Assembly: GCA_028564705.1 (NCBI GenBank)
Contig: JAPXFQ010000804.1
Span: 3,472,001 to 3,536,000 of the forward strand
From: Apricaphanius iberus
Lineage: Eukaryota > Chordata > Actinopteri > Cyprinodontiformes > Aphaniidae
Direction: 5' to 3'
DNA length: 64,000 nt
The translations under genes were made by a program, and so were the position numbers. Under the pieces are notes generated by a model. The model was given only the letters and a program-made list of their open reading frames with translations, was not told the DNA's origin and did no database searches. This document shows positions 51,479-63,382 of this stretch, in pieces; within the stretch, counting starts at the first letter, position 1, and every line of letters starts with the position of its first letter.

Positions 51479-51833
51479 CAGGGGTGTCAAATTTATATCC
51501 ATTTAGGGCCATATCAAGACGATAAATGTAATTGAAGGGCCGGTTGTGGCAGAAGGTATTGATCAAACTACCTTTAACAAACCATTAAAATAATAATGAA
51601 TATCTATCTTTGCATTCAGCAAATACTTCTTAATATCAAATAACACAGAACATCTTTTCACACTGTTGAGATGTAGGACTATTAAAATAAATATTGATCT
51701 TAATTGACTGATAAAATAGCATTTTGGTGCACACACTAAATAGAAGTTAAATAGAACTCTAGAGTGTAGAGGGCCACATGAATGGCTATGGCGGGCCAGA
51801 TTTTGCCCCCGGGCCTTGAGTTTGACACATGTG
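51479..51833. mobile_element. hAT-type MITE with 8-bp target duplication
   Basis: 355 bp beginning caggggtgtcaaa and ending tttgacacatgtg, an inverted terminal repeat pair. Perfect 8-bp duplications ctttaaag flank it at 51471-51478 and 51834-51841. Inside are agggccatatcaag, gggccggttgtgg, gcgggccagattttg and cccgggccttgag, the familiar content of a widespread vertebrate hAT-like MITE. The 8-bp duplication is diagnostic for hAT. It has no coding capacity. Confidence 0.85.
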
Positions 51834-53034
51834 CTTTAAAGCTTTTGATTACTATAGGGCATCCATCTTACCTTAAATAGCTCGATTTTACCATTCATCC
51901 AATGTGTTATTTTTTCATTTCTATATAGTTGATCTGCCGATTCAAGCCATTTATCTATTTTAGGGTTTTCTGGGGTTTTTTCAACCCCATGTAATTTGTT
52001 TAATAGCTGTGGTTCTCGAAATCCAAAAACTATTAGTACTTTCTTTTCTTAACCTATTTGGTTGTATACCAAGCATGAGGTGATGCTGTTCTATACCAAT
52101 ATCCTCCCCACTAACTTGCTTAATTAAATCTAACACTTGGATCCATTATAAAGAGACAGTTTTTTTCATGTATCTCACTCTTATATTTATATGTTTAAAA
52201 CCAAGGCAAGACTTTGCAGTCAGATGCTCACAAATCTAGCTGCTGTTTGCATCACAACAGTATCCTATGTTGCTTTGATTTTTTAAAAATATGATTAATG
52301 ATGAGCTATCTGATATAGCACTGACTGAGTCAACCAATCCAATTTGTTCTTTTCCATAAACTTGCAAGTAGGTCAGGATGACACTGAATCTAATAGCCTT
52401 AAGCAAAAAATATCATGGTTCCACAGAATTGACACAAATATCTTTGAACAAAAATTATAATACGATCTGAATACTTTTATTTAAATAAAAAAGAAGCAAA
52501 TATTGCTAATGTAATTCAAATAAAGAATTACTTACAATATTGTCTACACCAGGTACTTTTCTCTTTTGGGTCTGATCCATAGATCTGCTAAATTAAGTGG
52601 TGGTTTTAAATTAAGTGTGTTTATTGTAAAGAATATTATACCTTTTTTTTCATTCAGCTCCTTAGAGAGTCATAAGCTGTACAACATTCTGATATTAGCT
52701 GTCTAATTAGTCAGGCTATCTGCCTGAATGGTTTGCATGCCAATTATAACCTTAACAACTATAGTTTCGAACCACTGCTAACTTTATCAGAGGGATGGGG
52801 GACACTTTTTTTGTTTTAACCACATGTTTTTTTTAAGACCAATAATATTTATGTTGTTTGTTTTCCTTCTAAGTAAGTAAGCAGGTAAAGTAGTATTGTT
52901 TCAGCCTGCTGAGTGTGAGTATGCAGCAACAAGTGGAGAAAGGGGCATTTTAGTCTGGTTACACCAACACATTCATGGCATCGCAATAACAGGAAAAGCA
53001 TAAGTTAAAATTTCACCATTTTAAAATCCTAACT

Positions 53035-53840
53035 TTTAAAAACCTTAGCATACCTTAATATCGGACCCTGGTGGATATCTACTTTAGTCTGTTTTATTTA
53101 TATAATTAAATTAAATGAATATAATATATATTATATAATATAATTCAAATAATTGATTGTGGGAGCACTCCTCAAAAGGGCATGGTCTCGTTGGGTCTCT
53201 GCCACGGTCAACAACTCGCAGGTCACAAGCCATTTCAACCAAAGTCACAAAATATAACGTGATCTTACCTGTCCAGGAGAAAATCACCAACCAAAGCATC
53301 GTTTAGCAAGCCATTAGCTTCCTTGAGTCAACGCCACCGTGTAAATGCAGCAGCTCCGATGCAGATTCGGCTTTTGGCACGCTCTTCGTCGGCTTTCTTC
53401 TTTCTCGTTGCTATTTCCACAACAGCTTTGCGTTTTCGATTCATTTTGGGAAGCTAATTTGCACTAACTTCGAACTAAATGCTTCACCAAACAAACATGT
53501 CGGCTACTGCAGCTGGCGCAATCAATTTATCTGTTGGTAAGGTAGCGCAAGCTTACTTCCTGTTTACAGGGTAGAACGAGCGTTGCGTGCACACGAAGGG
53601 GACGCGCAGAGGGGGAGGGGCTGGAACACGGAAGCTTTTCTTATGAGCCTCTTATCATGGACGGACCGTGGAAGTTGATTTGATGAGGTTTTTCCAGGGT
53701 TTCTCGCTGTACAAAGAATGAAAATTACTCGGTCAAGTTTAAGAACTCCTAACTTATAGGTTGCCACTGGTATATGAAGCACATTTTTTGAAGTTTTAAA
53801 AAAAGTGTTTTTAAAATGAAATCGTATACGCTGCCTTTAA
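53035..53840 (-). mobile_element. Probable DNA transposon derivative carrying a 5' exon (Kolobok-like?)
   Basis: The right end, cgtatacgctgcctttaa, ends in TTAA; read on the minus strand it starts ttaaaggcagcgtatacgat. TTAA targets are typical of Kolobok and piggyBac elements, and similar TTAAAGG starts are common in fish MITEs. Inside, the minus strand has a coding exon (53269-53444). The local composition (higher GC, many CpG) differs from the flanks. The left end is not clearly defined; ttaaaaaccttagcat at 53036 is only a weak match to the right terminus. Confidence 0.5.
53269..53444 (-). pseudogene. Transposon-like exon encoding an RWR...FLLDR protein start
   Basis: From ATG at 53444 the minus strand encodes a very basic N-terminus (MNRKRKAVVEIATRKKKADE, then ERAKSRICIG), then AAAFTRWR, a TGA (53328-53330), and in the same frame LKEANGLLNDALVGDFLLDR. 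It reaches ag|gtaaga, a good splice donor. The pattern F.RWR.LK...GL..D..VA.FLLD occurs at the start of many fish predicted proteins that I believe are transposon-derived, but I cannot give the family with certainty. The stop codon shows this copy is dead. It is antisense to sema6b and is not one of its exons. Confidence 0.55.
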
Positions 53841-54221
53841 TATAAATCTTTCCAGATGACGATGTGCTCCTAAACAGAGAGAGAGAGAGAAAGAGAACAT
53901 CTGTTCTGGTTGATTTTTAATGACATGCTTCATGTTAAAGTCAATCCTGCAAATGGAGAAATGATTAGTACCAGTGCTTATTATACGTTCTATTAAACTA
54001 AGGGATCTGTCTAAATTAAAACCAATAATTCTGAAGAAACTGGTGAGCATTACATTTTTTCATTTTCTTTAAGTTGGCATGCTGTTTTACCACTCCGCAA
54101 GCTGTTTTATTGTGGGATCGGTTGTAATTCATTAATGATTATCTCTCCATTGGAATATGTTAAAATTTTGCTGCTAGTAGTAGCTCAGTTTGAGTTACAG
54201 TAGTAAAAAGTCTGTGAATAT

Positions 54222-54350
54222 TCTCATTCATCCAGGTGATGGTTATCTCAAGGAAATGTCCATCGAACGCAACTGGACTTGGTAATTTGTCTTGGAAGAC
54301 GTTTCACCTCTTATCCAAGAGGCTTCATCAGTTCATGCAGTCCAACATCT
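54222..54350 (-). repeat. Dispersed repeat with LINE- or Penelope-like coding tail
   Basis: Contains cttggaagacgtttcacctc, then ttatccaagaggcttcatca, and upstream atccaggtgatggttatctc. This segment recurs very widely in teleost genomes from memory. Read on the minus strand it gives short coding-like pieces (RQITKSSCVRWTFP) as in the tail of a retroelement ORF. The class is uncertain and boundaries are approximate. Confidence 0.45.
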
Positions 54351-55189
54351 GTTATCCATACTACACAGTTTTGAGTATGCTAATTGTCTTTTTGAAGTAA
54401 TTTTTCTTATAAGCTGCTCACCAACACACTAAGGAAATAGGAGAATAGTTTCTCCCTCGTTAAAACGTGTCCATATATTGTGGGTTACCACTGCGGTCTC
54501 TGTCCTCACTCAATATGCGTGGGTGTCATAAAGGCAGTGTGGCGAGGAAGAGACGGGGTGATATGTCCCAATAGCAGCCAGCAACCCACGCCTGAATACC
54601 TCTTATATTTTCAACGCTTACATTCCGAGCTGCTGTCTGTCACACATAAACTGCACATATTAGGCTTATGTGTGCAAGTGGCTTTATGCAGTGGTTGATG
54701 GATGTGGTTGAAGGGGGCCACATGGGCTTTCTCCCCTTCAGGCACTGAAAAAAATGACTTATTTAACGCAGTGAGAGAACACCTGACATTAAATCTGTGT
54801 GACACAGTGCCAGACGGAGGCACAATGGAGGATCGAGGGACATAGACAAAAAGCTGAGGCTCAGAGGAGGGAAGAGATGGGGAGTGTGTGAGTCCCTGCT
54901 GGCCGACCCTGAGGAGGGCTGTGGGGCTGACGGAGATATGAAAGGTCTTTTTGCCCCTAATGACTGTGCTGCCTACTAATGCCATGAGTCACACAGCAAC
55001 GAGAGGAAGATAAGAACACTGCCAGGTCCTTTCAGTCAGCTCTCTGAGGGCTCAGACACTTTTCAATGAGACCCATACCCATAGAAATGCATGCAGATTG
55101 ATCTAGACCTTTGGTTGCTTTAAGGTCAGCATTTCTTGCTATTTTCTACGTGAACTCTTCTTACTCTAAACAATTCTTTGGTGTTGGGC

Positions 55190-55885
55190 ATAGTTACTTT
55201 AGAAAGTAGTTAATTAAATTATAACGTTACGATCAATTAAAAGTAATCAGTTATGTTACAGCGTTATATATTCATAAATGTAACGCGTTAGAGTACTTAC
55301 GCGTTACCAAAAATTTAAAGCCAATTTGCAGTGCCTCACACTTGTTGCAACTTTATTCACAGATACAGCCTCCTTTGAATGTGCTGCATATTCGTGACAA
55401 TGAATAACCTCAGTCATCCAACTAAATTAACTCTGCAGGTTAACAGTAAGAGGAAATACAGTCAGCAATTAGCTATTCCAGATGCAATCGTCAGAAGCTT
55501 TTTACCAACGCAGAGTGTGCATCTTACCATTTTGTTGTTTTCCTTTTCATTAACAAATTGAAAATATTGTGCATACTTGTATGATGCAAAAGCTGCACTC
55601 TGCAATCTTAATGGGAGTTCGAAAACACTCACACACACACAGGGTTCGAGGAGTAGGGCACAGACACTAACAGCGGTTCAGCTCCGCTGATACAGTCCTA
55701 CTGTCTGACATACGCAGGCTGCAGTCGGGATTTTGCTTTACTTACTGAGAGAAATTCTTAAAATAACGGATTACTTTTTAAAAGAAAAATAAAGACGTTA
55801 CTGTTTGCTTAACACATGAAGCTAATGCATTAAGAGGAGTACTGTAATGCGTTAGTTTGCAGTCCGTTATCCACAACACTGCACT
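55190..55885. mobile_element. hAT-type MITE of the TGTTGGG family
   Basis: The left end ggtgttgggcatagttactt and the right end gtccgttatccacaacact are imperfect inverted repeats. The interior has many gtaacg/cgttac words (taacgcgttagagtac, acgcgttacc, ggattactttt), the signature of this teleost MITE, which also occurs at 37119-38447. A target duplication is not evident, and the central part (about 55330-55740) is poorly conserved or replaced. Confidence 0.65.
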
Positions 55886-56639
55886 TTTTACACGAAATGT
55901 TGCAGAAATATTCACATTTACGAGCCTAATTTGAAACTAACATTTGTTTGGATTCATATGATTTGAAAACATGTCGAGCTTAAACAGTGTGAATTATATA
56001 AACTGTTCCTCACAAAAGGTGTGTCATGAATATATTATGGTGTGAGAAAACACTTTCGAGTTGTACAGTAAAAATGGGGACACAAACAGTCAACACAAAT
56101 CAAACATCATGGTAGAAAGAGAGCAGAGTCCTAGAATCTGTTCTTAAAATGGAAATTAAATTGGCGACTTTTTACTAAGTGAAGTAACTGAAGTTTATAA
56201 AAAATGTTTTACACTTTGCAGCAGCTTTTCACTCCCAGATAGAATAGTGTCAGCACAATGAGGCATGCTCAGTTTCCTTAATGCACAAATCAGTGTATTT
56301 TGATTTTAAACTTTTCAAAACACAATAATGTCATAAATGTTATTTTCTAAATAGGTTCATGCAAAACAATGTATGAGGTGTTATGTTTGCAGTTAAACCT
56401 CAAATGGTTGAATGAAAATCATTTTACACCTAAAATTAGTCTCCGAATGGAAATGGGAGGCCTCTCTGAAAAAAAGGTGAAAATAAATTCCTAATTTTCT
56501 TCATATTTAAAAAATGGCATTAACAATATATACAGTTCTTAACAATCAATCCTTTTTCACATTCCATCAATCAAACTCTTCTTACAAGTGCAAACCAGAG
56601 TTGTGCATGTTTCCATTGGGATTTTAATAATTCACCTTT

Positions 56640-57240
56640 GGTAATGAACTCCAAATGTTTGAGGTTGGAAGGTATCATCCCCATTATCTTTGGCTTTCTC
56701 CTTGTATTCTCTATTTAATTCAAATCAGAACTCTGGCTATTTTCCAGTTAAAAGAAGCATATAGGTCAAAGATTACTCTGAACTTCAGTCTTCAAAGGCT
56801 GTGAAGAATTTCAGGATCTTAGTGTGTGTATTGAAAATGTCTCAACTCACATTTTCTTTCTGCAAGTTGACTTTTTTATTCATGATGTTTCATGAAAACA
56901 ATGTCTTTCCCTACTGCGCTATCATCTTGCTTTTGTCCTCCACTACAATGTCCGGTTGGCTAGCCATCATCTAACTGTCAATTTGTAGCTGGAAGTCCCA
57001 CAGGATGTTAGTTCTGTAATTTCCAATTATTGTTGGTGGTGCCTACCACTTGGACAGTGCTACTTTTAGTCCATGTTAAAACACAGATAGTCATGAACTC
57101 CATTCCAGCCTCTTTGTAATGGTATTCCATATCCACTTTGCCTGCCAGCATCTTGCACACAGCTATTATGTGCTGGAGTGTCTCAGGGGCATCTTTGCAC
57201 AGTCAGCACCTATTGCCTCTGTTGCTGAATGCCTGTCTTT
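56640..57240 (-). mobile_element. Restriction-like-endonuclease LINE relic (R2/R4/Rex6-HERO type)
   Basis: The minus strand encodes, with stops and frameshifts, a C-x-L-C...KDAPETLQH...VC zinc knuckle (CX2CX8HX4C pattern, about 57155-57208, with a TGA inside). Next come KMLAGK, then SQPDIVVEDKSK near 56925-56965, preceded by ILWDFQLQID. A CCHC followed by a PD-(D/E)xK core (here PDIVVEDK) defines the C-terminal endonuclease of R2/R4-group non-LTR retrotransposons. Only this 3' end is left; no RT is visible. The exact family is uncertain. Confidence 0.7.
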
Positions 57241-58734
57241 GAGTGCCTCCAGTGGGTCCTTTATTTAAAACGTTCATCATGTTAAGCTTTAGTTGTCAGT
57301 TGTATGTAGCAACAGTAAAGCAAGTAATACCATATATTTTTTCAGTTTAATAACTGAAAAATGACACCTCTGAACCCCTGCAAAAGTCTTCAAATGCCAG
57401 TTATAGCCATGGCATGTATAGGTATTGCATAATGTGAAACTCATTGAAAGGAAATTGATAAATAGCGTATTCACATACTGTACATGATGAAGCAGATGGG
57501 AATGGGTCCCACAATACTGACTGCCAATTCAGAAAGATATATTAATTCATGTGATTACAGATAAGTACCAAGAACTTTTGGAAATATGCAGGAAACATGT
57601 CAATATGTACATACATTGAGAACTGTTATGTATGGCGATTACATAATATGTATTTTACATTCAGGGAAGAAAACCAGCATAACATTTATAGATGAACAAT
57701 CAACACAATCTTTATAATACACAGTCTTATAAATTATATTTTTTTGCATACAGCATAATTTGTATAGTTTTCCATTCTATTCTCTGAAGTGATAGGCTTT
57801 TGCTCTGTATTGCATCAGGATGCCGCAGGCATTGCTTGCCCCACAAGTTGTTCAGTTCATCACCCTGTTAGACATTAATTCGATAATTGTGCCAGTTTAA
57901 AACACATGACAGCCATAGTCTTAGTTCAATCATGCACATAAGCATTATGCTTCAGGGATACAATTACAGTTGTTTTAAACAATATCACCAAAGTACACAT
58001 ATGTGTATATGTATGAGTATTCATTTGTGCTTTTAGATTTGCTTTCTTGTATTCACTCTAATTCTGTCTGTCCTAAACAAACATAAACACATTTTCTTCT
58101 CCAAATCCTCCAGAATCAACACTCGTTTTATTAATGCCTTGCTTGTCTTCTCTCCTCCTCTTCGCCCTCTGAAAATATCCTGTTCTGCTTGGAGGAAGGT
58201 TTTGTCAGCCACTTGCCACCTCAGAATCGGTTTTGTAATTAAATATTTCTGCTTGGCTGATCAGGAAGGACACAGTATATTCTGCCTTAATTAGGCTTAA
58301 GATTCAATATCCTAACTTGTCTGCTGTTTTCTTCTCCTTGTGTTGACCAAAGGATTGTTGCTACAAACAGCCTCACTCACCATTCAAACAAATCATTGAT
58401 TTTGTTTCTCCTTCTTTTGCATCTTTGGCATTTGATTGTTTCTTGCTGTCATATCTTCTAGTTTCATTCTTTCATTTCACTCTTATAAAAGCAAAACATA
58501 AAGTAGAATGGCTCCTTGCCAATATCAGGCAATGACAGCAGGCATTTGCATGCAAACAAAGTCATGCACTTCTAAAGAGTAGTTGGGCATTGCTATGACC
58601 AGCACTTAGCAAGATTGTTTAATCAATATTGCCTTGATGGTGCTCTTGGGTTTTAAATCGTCCAACCAAGCACCTTCTTTCTGTCTGAGCATGAAGAAAC
58701 AAATCTGTTTCTTTGCCGTTTCTGGCTGCTAAAT

Positions 58735-59008
58735 ACAGAATATGTTGCCTTGCTGCGGTAAGGTCCTGGGTTTGAGTTTGTATGTTATCCCCATGTACTG
58801 TATGCCTGAGTTCTCTCCCTGCACTCCTACAATCCAAACACATGTGGGTTATGTTAATTGGTCTCTCATTAGTTTCAAATTGTGCATTGGGTATTTGTGT
58901 GTGTGTGTTTGTGTGGTTAACCCTGCCTCTCGCCCAGTGACTGCAGATCAGTGGGCCCCCGTGGCCCTTCAAGGACAGGCAGGTAGAGACAATGAATGAA
59001 TGGATATC
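58735..59008 (+). mobile_element. Degraded tRNA-headed SINE, sense orientation
   Basis: Diverged relative of the SINE at 40933-41295. The words tgttgccttgctgcggtaag, gtcctgggtttgagtt, gttctctccctgcactcc, acatgtgggttatgttaatt and ccctgcctctcgcccagtga occur in the same order. It ends in a decayed aatgaatgaatggat repeat. The tRNA-like head (A-box) is lost. Confidence 0.65.
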
Positions 59009-59084
59009 ACGTATAACCCTTAAAGTTCATTTTATAGTTACTTTAAATTGGGTGACATCCAAAGCAAAAAATATCAATTAGGTT

Positions 59085-59320
59085 AATGTAGCAATTTGCA
59101 TTTAAAACCAGATGTTTACATACAACAGACCTTTTTATTGTCGCTGTCTAACATTACAGAAGTAAATGTTTCCTGTTTTGGGCAGTCAACATAAACAATG
59201 GGCTTAATGATGATGTTACAGCTTTGTAAGCTCCTGAGTTAAATGAAGGCACACCTGTGGATGTATTTTAAGGCAAACTCTGTGTTTCCCTGTGTGACAT
59301 CATGACACACACTAAAGGCT
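59085..59320 (+). mobile_element. Tc1-like transposon left-end fragment
   Basis: gatgtttacatacaacagac, ttcctgttttgggcagtcaa and ggcacacctgtggatgtatt (followed by ttaaggcaaactc, tgtgacatcatg) occur in the order seen upstream of the transposase in a common teleost Tc1 family. The transposase itself and the right end are absent. Confidence 0.6.
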
Positions 59321-59709
59321 GAAAGAGGTAATAAGTCATTATCCACAGTGAAATAAATTCTGTACTGAATATAGTTTAGATTTTTGCATAATTACAGATG
59401 CTACAAGCTCAAGAGTTTTCATGCTTTGTGAGTAGTTTTATGTTACCTGCTATATTTCCATTCCTACATTATACCATTGCACAGTCCAATTTTTTTTAAC
59501 AATATTGGTTGGTCTATGATGCCGTGTTTCAATCAAACTGCTTTCAAATCTTCAGAGCTGGTTCAGGTGGGTTTTTTTATCTCATTACCTCTGTAAATAA
59601 ACCTTGAGATATATAAAAGTTTCAGGCTTTCACTGTTGTTTATATTTCAAATTCGTAAGACCTGTTGTCTCTGCTGCAGGTGAGAATTGTTCTCCAATAT
59701 AATACATGC

Positions 59710-60297
59710 ACTCTTCTTTCACATCAATACACTTCACCCCAGTTCTAAAGTCCTTAATCAGGCTCCCTGTAGCACAGAGAATAGATTTCAAAGAGCTTTT
59801 ATTAGTCTATAAATCTTATATGGGTCATCACCAGAGTACATTAGAGATCTGCTATCACGGTACAAACCATCTAGATCACTCAGGTCCTCCAGCTCTAGTT
59901 TACTGATCGTCCCTAGAACCAGAACCAAACATGGAGAAGCAGCTTTCAGTTCCTATGCTCCCCACATCTGGAACAAACTGCCGGACGAATGCAAAACTGC
60001 AAAGACACTGAACTCTTTTAAATCTAAAATAAAAACTTACATATTTTGACTTGCTTATGAGTAACTGATACTATTTATTGCTTTAATTGTTTTGTTTTTT
60101 CATACTAAATGGATGTTTTAATCAAATGCTAAATACTGTCTTTTATTGTTTTTATTGCTTCTCTGTTTTTCTTTTATAAATGTTCTTTATGTTTTCTTTT
60201 AGTGATTCTATGTTTTAATTTTCACAAGTAATTTTCATGTAAAGCACCTTGAATTGCCTTGTCTTCAAAGTGTACTATATAAATATAATTGCCTTGG
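59710..60297 (+). mobile_element. L2-type LINE 3' fragment
   Basis: Encodes FTPVLKSLIRLPVAQRIDFK followed by LLLVYKS, then after frameshifts pieces equivalent to the VPRTRTKHGEAAFS and LWNKLPD regions. The 3' untranslated tail ends in ctatataaatataattgcct and ggctt. Equivalent to 15770-16264 but from another L2 subfamily. 5'-truncated and inactive. Confidence 0.75.
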
Positions 60298-60724
60298 CTT
60301 TCACTGCCTTCTTTTTGTAATGTTTGCAGAAAGCTATTGTGCTGTCTTTTTAAAAATGGATTTGAAATCTGTGGAAAGCATGTCATCTCAAAGGCAGCTT
60401 ATCTTGATCTAAAATCTCAGTGTGCTTTCTTGCAATAACACCACAATTACAGAAGTTTAAACGAGCCTTGCCAAGGGCAAAGAGAGAAGTGGAACACAGA
60501 TTTATTCTCCACGATGGCCCATTATAGATGCTCCAAAGTCCAGGGAAATCAACGCCACCTCCAGAGAAGGTTAATAGGAAGCTTCTTCATTGCACAGTGG
60601 AGTTTTAAATGGTATTTGTGAACATGACTGTATTTCTAAGTGCTGGAAAAGTTTTTTTTTAATAATTCTTCCACATAAAACTGCTAAAAACATATAAGTA
60701 ATGAATCATTTCTGCTTTTTGGTG

Positions 60725-61070
60725 CTGCTGATCAGTCTGAAATCTAGGTGTAGTAATGGACTCACACCTGAGCCTCCAGGGTTACGTGAAGGCTGCTATC
60801 AGAGTCGGCCTTCTATCATATGAAGAACATTTTTAGGATTAAAGGACTAATTTCACAGTAAGACCTTGAAAAATTCATTCATATGTTTATCAGTCAGCTT
60901 GATAACTGCAACAGTGTCCTTGCAGGTCTGCTTAAAAAGACATTCCGACAGCAGTCATATGGTTTTAAACGTGTCATACGTTTTGTCTCTAATTTAATAT
61001 TTTATGTTTTTACTGTTGGTTAATTGCTGCTTTTATTGTATCCCCTATTGATGTAAAGCACAGTCATGTG
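60725..61070 (+). mobile_element. L2-type LINE RT C-terminal relic
   Basis: Broken frames read GVVMDSHLSLQGYVKAA-like, then FISQLDNCNSVLAGLLKKTF and RQQ, as in L2 ORF2 between RT and the C-terminal domain. It then drops directly into a short 3' tail (tattgatgtaaagcacagtc). The conserved NAAARVLTR domain is missing, so there is an internal deletion. It lies just downstream of the previous L2 fragment, in the same direction but as a separate piece. Confidence 0.6.
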
Positions 61071-61264
61071 CAGATGTACAATCTTGTCCTTGATGTCCTC
61101 ATACAGGTGGAGGTTGGGTATGATTTTATGAAGGTGTTGAAGGTTTCTTTTATATAGATTATGAATGCAAAAAGGCGCCTTTAATACAGATAATGAGTAT
61201 GGGGTTATAGAGCTTCTTAAACAAGAAATAACAGGTCTGTGGGGACCTGAGTTCTTGCTTATTT

Positions 61265-61453
61265 TTAGGTGCTAAACACCTATTTTATGCGGTATTATAC
61301 AAGTCTTTTTAAAAATAATACAATTTGATTTCCTGTTTATTTTCTTCCCGTATTATGTCTCTCACTGTACCTATGTTCCTGTGTTCCTGTTCATCTTTTT
61401 AAGTGGAACAGCTTGCACAATTGGTGGCTGCCAAATACGTTTTTGCCCCACTG
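61265..61453. mobile_element. Tc1-like terminal repeat (right end)
   Basis: Runs through tctctcactgtacctatg, catctttttaagtggaacag, cttgcacaattggtggctgc and ends ttttgccccactg before TA. It is clearly related to the right end of the element at 5921-6730 but of a better preserved copy. The left end is not seen; probably a solo end. Confidence 0.6.
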
Positions 61454-62200
61454 TATCTGCTGATAGCAATAGACTGTTTAATACTACATGTATCTGGGTT
61501 AGAACTTTATATTTTGTCCTGTATTTGTCCTCTTTTTACATAACAATATGCTCAAATGATATTTTCTTGTCAATTTGTTCTAACATTTGATAGCAAGGAA
61601 GGATCCTAAGACAAATTCATAGTAAAGTTATAGTAGAAATTACTTCCCACAGGCAAACTGTCTGATCTGTTTATTATTGTTGTGTTGCTTTGGTTTCTTG
61701 TGCCACCTTTACAAAGCTGAGCCGTGAAGCTGTTAAAAAATATTAAGAGAACATAATGTTTTATGAAAAGTATTTTCTCTTAATCCTCTATTTTTTCATT
61801 TTGCTTCTATCACGCTCTGTGACCTTTTGGATTTTAGGCACTTTAATCTATATCAGCTGTTAGCATCTGGCGCAGGCGGACTCCATCCAATAAGCTGAAT
61901 CTTCTATTGGCATGCAAAGTGTGAATCCATGAATATTTTGGCAATCATTTCCTGCATTCCAAACAATATTTTGTGATATTAATATTAAAATGGGATAGTT
62001 ATCCTGTGATGACAATTGAGTTGCAATTTATTGTGCAGCCTTGGTAGACCTCTGCAGTTTGGTTCTACAGATAAACATACTGCATGCTTTGTACAGGTTT
62101 AGAAGCGAGCTGTATTCTTTTGTTACACTTGGATCCAAAGTTGAAAGGCCCATACCAAAAGTTTTCAGTACTGTATTTTTATACAAACATTCCAGAGCAC

Positions 62201-62582
62201 AAGGCAAAGAAATTGTATTTGTATAGCACACTTTCAACAACAAGGCAATTCAAGGTACTTGACATAATTCAGTGGTAAAGAAACAAACAAAACATATGAT
62301 AAAAGCATAAAAACTGAAAGAACATAAAAGCATAAAACAGCAAGTAAGTGTAAAAACAGCAATTAAGAAAAGCAAAGATTAGAGAAAACAACAAAAGTAG
62401 CAATCAACTGTAATACACACAAAATTATATTAGTATATTACTCAAAGATTACTCTAAAAAGATGGGTTTTTATCCTTGATTTAAAGGAGCTAACTTATTC
62501 AGCAGCTTTAAAGTGATCTGAATATTTGTTCTATAAAAGGGGAACATATGACTGAAAGGTGCTTCTCCATGTTTGGTTCTAA
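62201..62582 (-). mobile_element. L2-type LINE 3' end, part 1
   Basis: Minus-strand L2 tail starting with aattgtatttgtatagcaca, ctttcaac and aaggcaattcaaggtac, then an A-rich untranslated part and coding remnants. It parallels 37309-37745. It is interrupted at 62582 by the Harbinger-like element and resumes at 63386. Confidence 0.75.
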
Positions 62583-63382
62583 CTGTGTGTCCACACCAAA
62601 AGCGTCAAAACGCGCAACATGCCCCCAGCTGGATGCTTGAACATTCGCACCTTGAAGCGTGTACAACGCGAACTGGTCGCGCTTCAAATATTGTATTTTC
62701 ACGCGCGAACTGGCCTTCAGCGGAGCTGGGGCTGCAGTGCAGCTGGCGGTGGATTATGGACCGAGCTGATGGAGGACAGAGTGGATTGCGTGTTCGGCCT
62801 GGCCTCCGGTAGAGCTGGGACCGCTGCACTGGGGGTTTGGTGAGCTACGGATACGTGGTGTGGGAGCTGCTACCAGGAAACCAGGTGAGGAGGCTGTTTC
62901 AAGGCTCAGTTCCAGGCCGAGAGGTGCATTCCTGTCTAAATAGTAAAAAAAAAAATTCTGTCTCTGTATTGAAAACTGCTTGTGTCATGTAGCTCGGGGT
63001 GATTAGCCACGGTGTTTATCAGTATTTCCTCCATGTCCTGCTGAGGCTGTGACTCCATAACAGTCACAGAATCCATGAAACTATCCCCTGATTGGTTGTC
63101 GCGGCGCGTTTTGACGCTGGAGTTCAGATTTTTCCAACTCAAGCGATAGACTCCATGAGCGCGAATGCACAAAATGCACCACATAAAATGCAGCGCGAAT
63201 TTTCCATCGCATCTGTAGCGCGAATTGTTTGCACCAATCAGGCAGAAAAGCTTTTTCGCGACGCAAATCTGCTTCTGAAGTGTCGCGGGACACCAAGTCG
63301 TGCTTTATCGCGCTCCTCCATTGATTTTACATGTAAACCTGAAGCTCTAGTCGCTCCTATTGCGTTTGGTCTGGACACACAG
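62583..63382. mobile_element. PIF/Harbinger-like non-autonomous element (800 bp) in an L2 copy
   Basis: The left end ctgtgtgtccacaccaaa is an inverted repeat of the right end tttggtctggacacacag. TAA flanks both sides (62580-62582, 63383-63385), the 3-bp target duplication expected of PIF/Harbinger, and removal rejoins the L2 sequence. The arms are rich in gcgcgaa and cgcg motifs unlike the flanks. On the minus strand a short ORF begins MESQPQQDMEEILINTVANH and PELHDTSSFQYRDRI, resembling the start of a MADF/Myb-like domain as encoded by Harbinger second ORFs. It is cut off by an A-tract. No DDE transposase is present. Confidence 0.8.
62936..63060 (-). pseudogene. Start of a MADF-like ORF inside the Harbinger-like element
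   Basis: From the ATG near 63060 the minus strand gives about 40 codons with the pattern EEILI..V..HPEL.D......YRDR, as at the start of a MADF (Myb/SANT-like DNA-binding) domain. The frame then hits a T/A tract (read tttttttttt) and a stop at 62936. The continuous open frame begins further upstream (to 63184), but that part shows no similarity I recognise. Truncated; probably a relic of the autonomous partner's DNA-binding protein. Confidence 0.55.

Noticed and set aside
59985..60000. gacgaatgcaaaactgc as a possible next sema6b exon (DEC.N-like)
   Set aside because: It lies inside the C-terminal part of an L2 fragment (equivalent of LWNKLPDE), without a matching acceptor.
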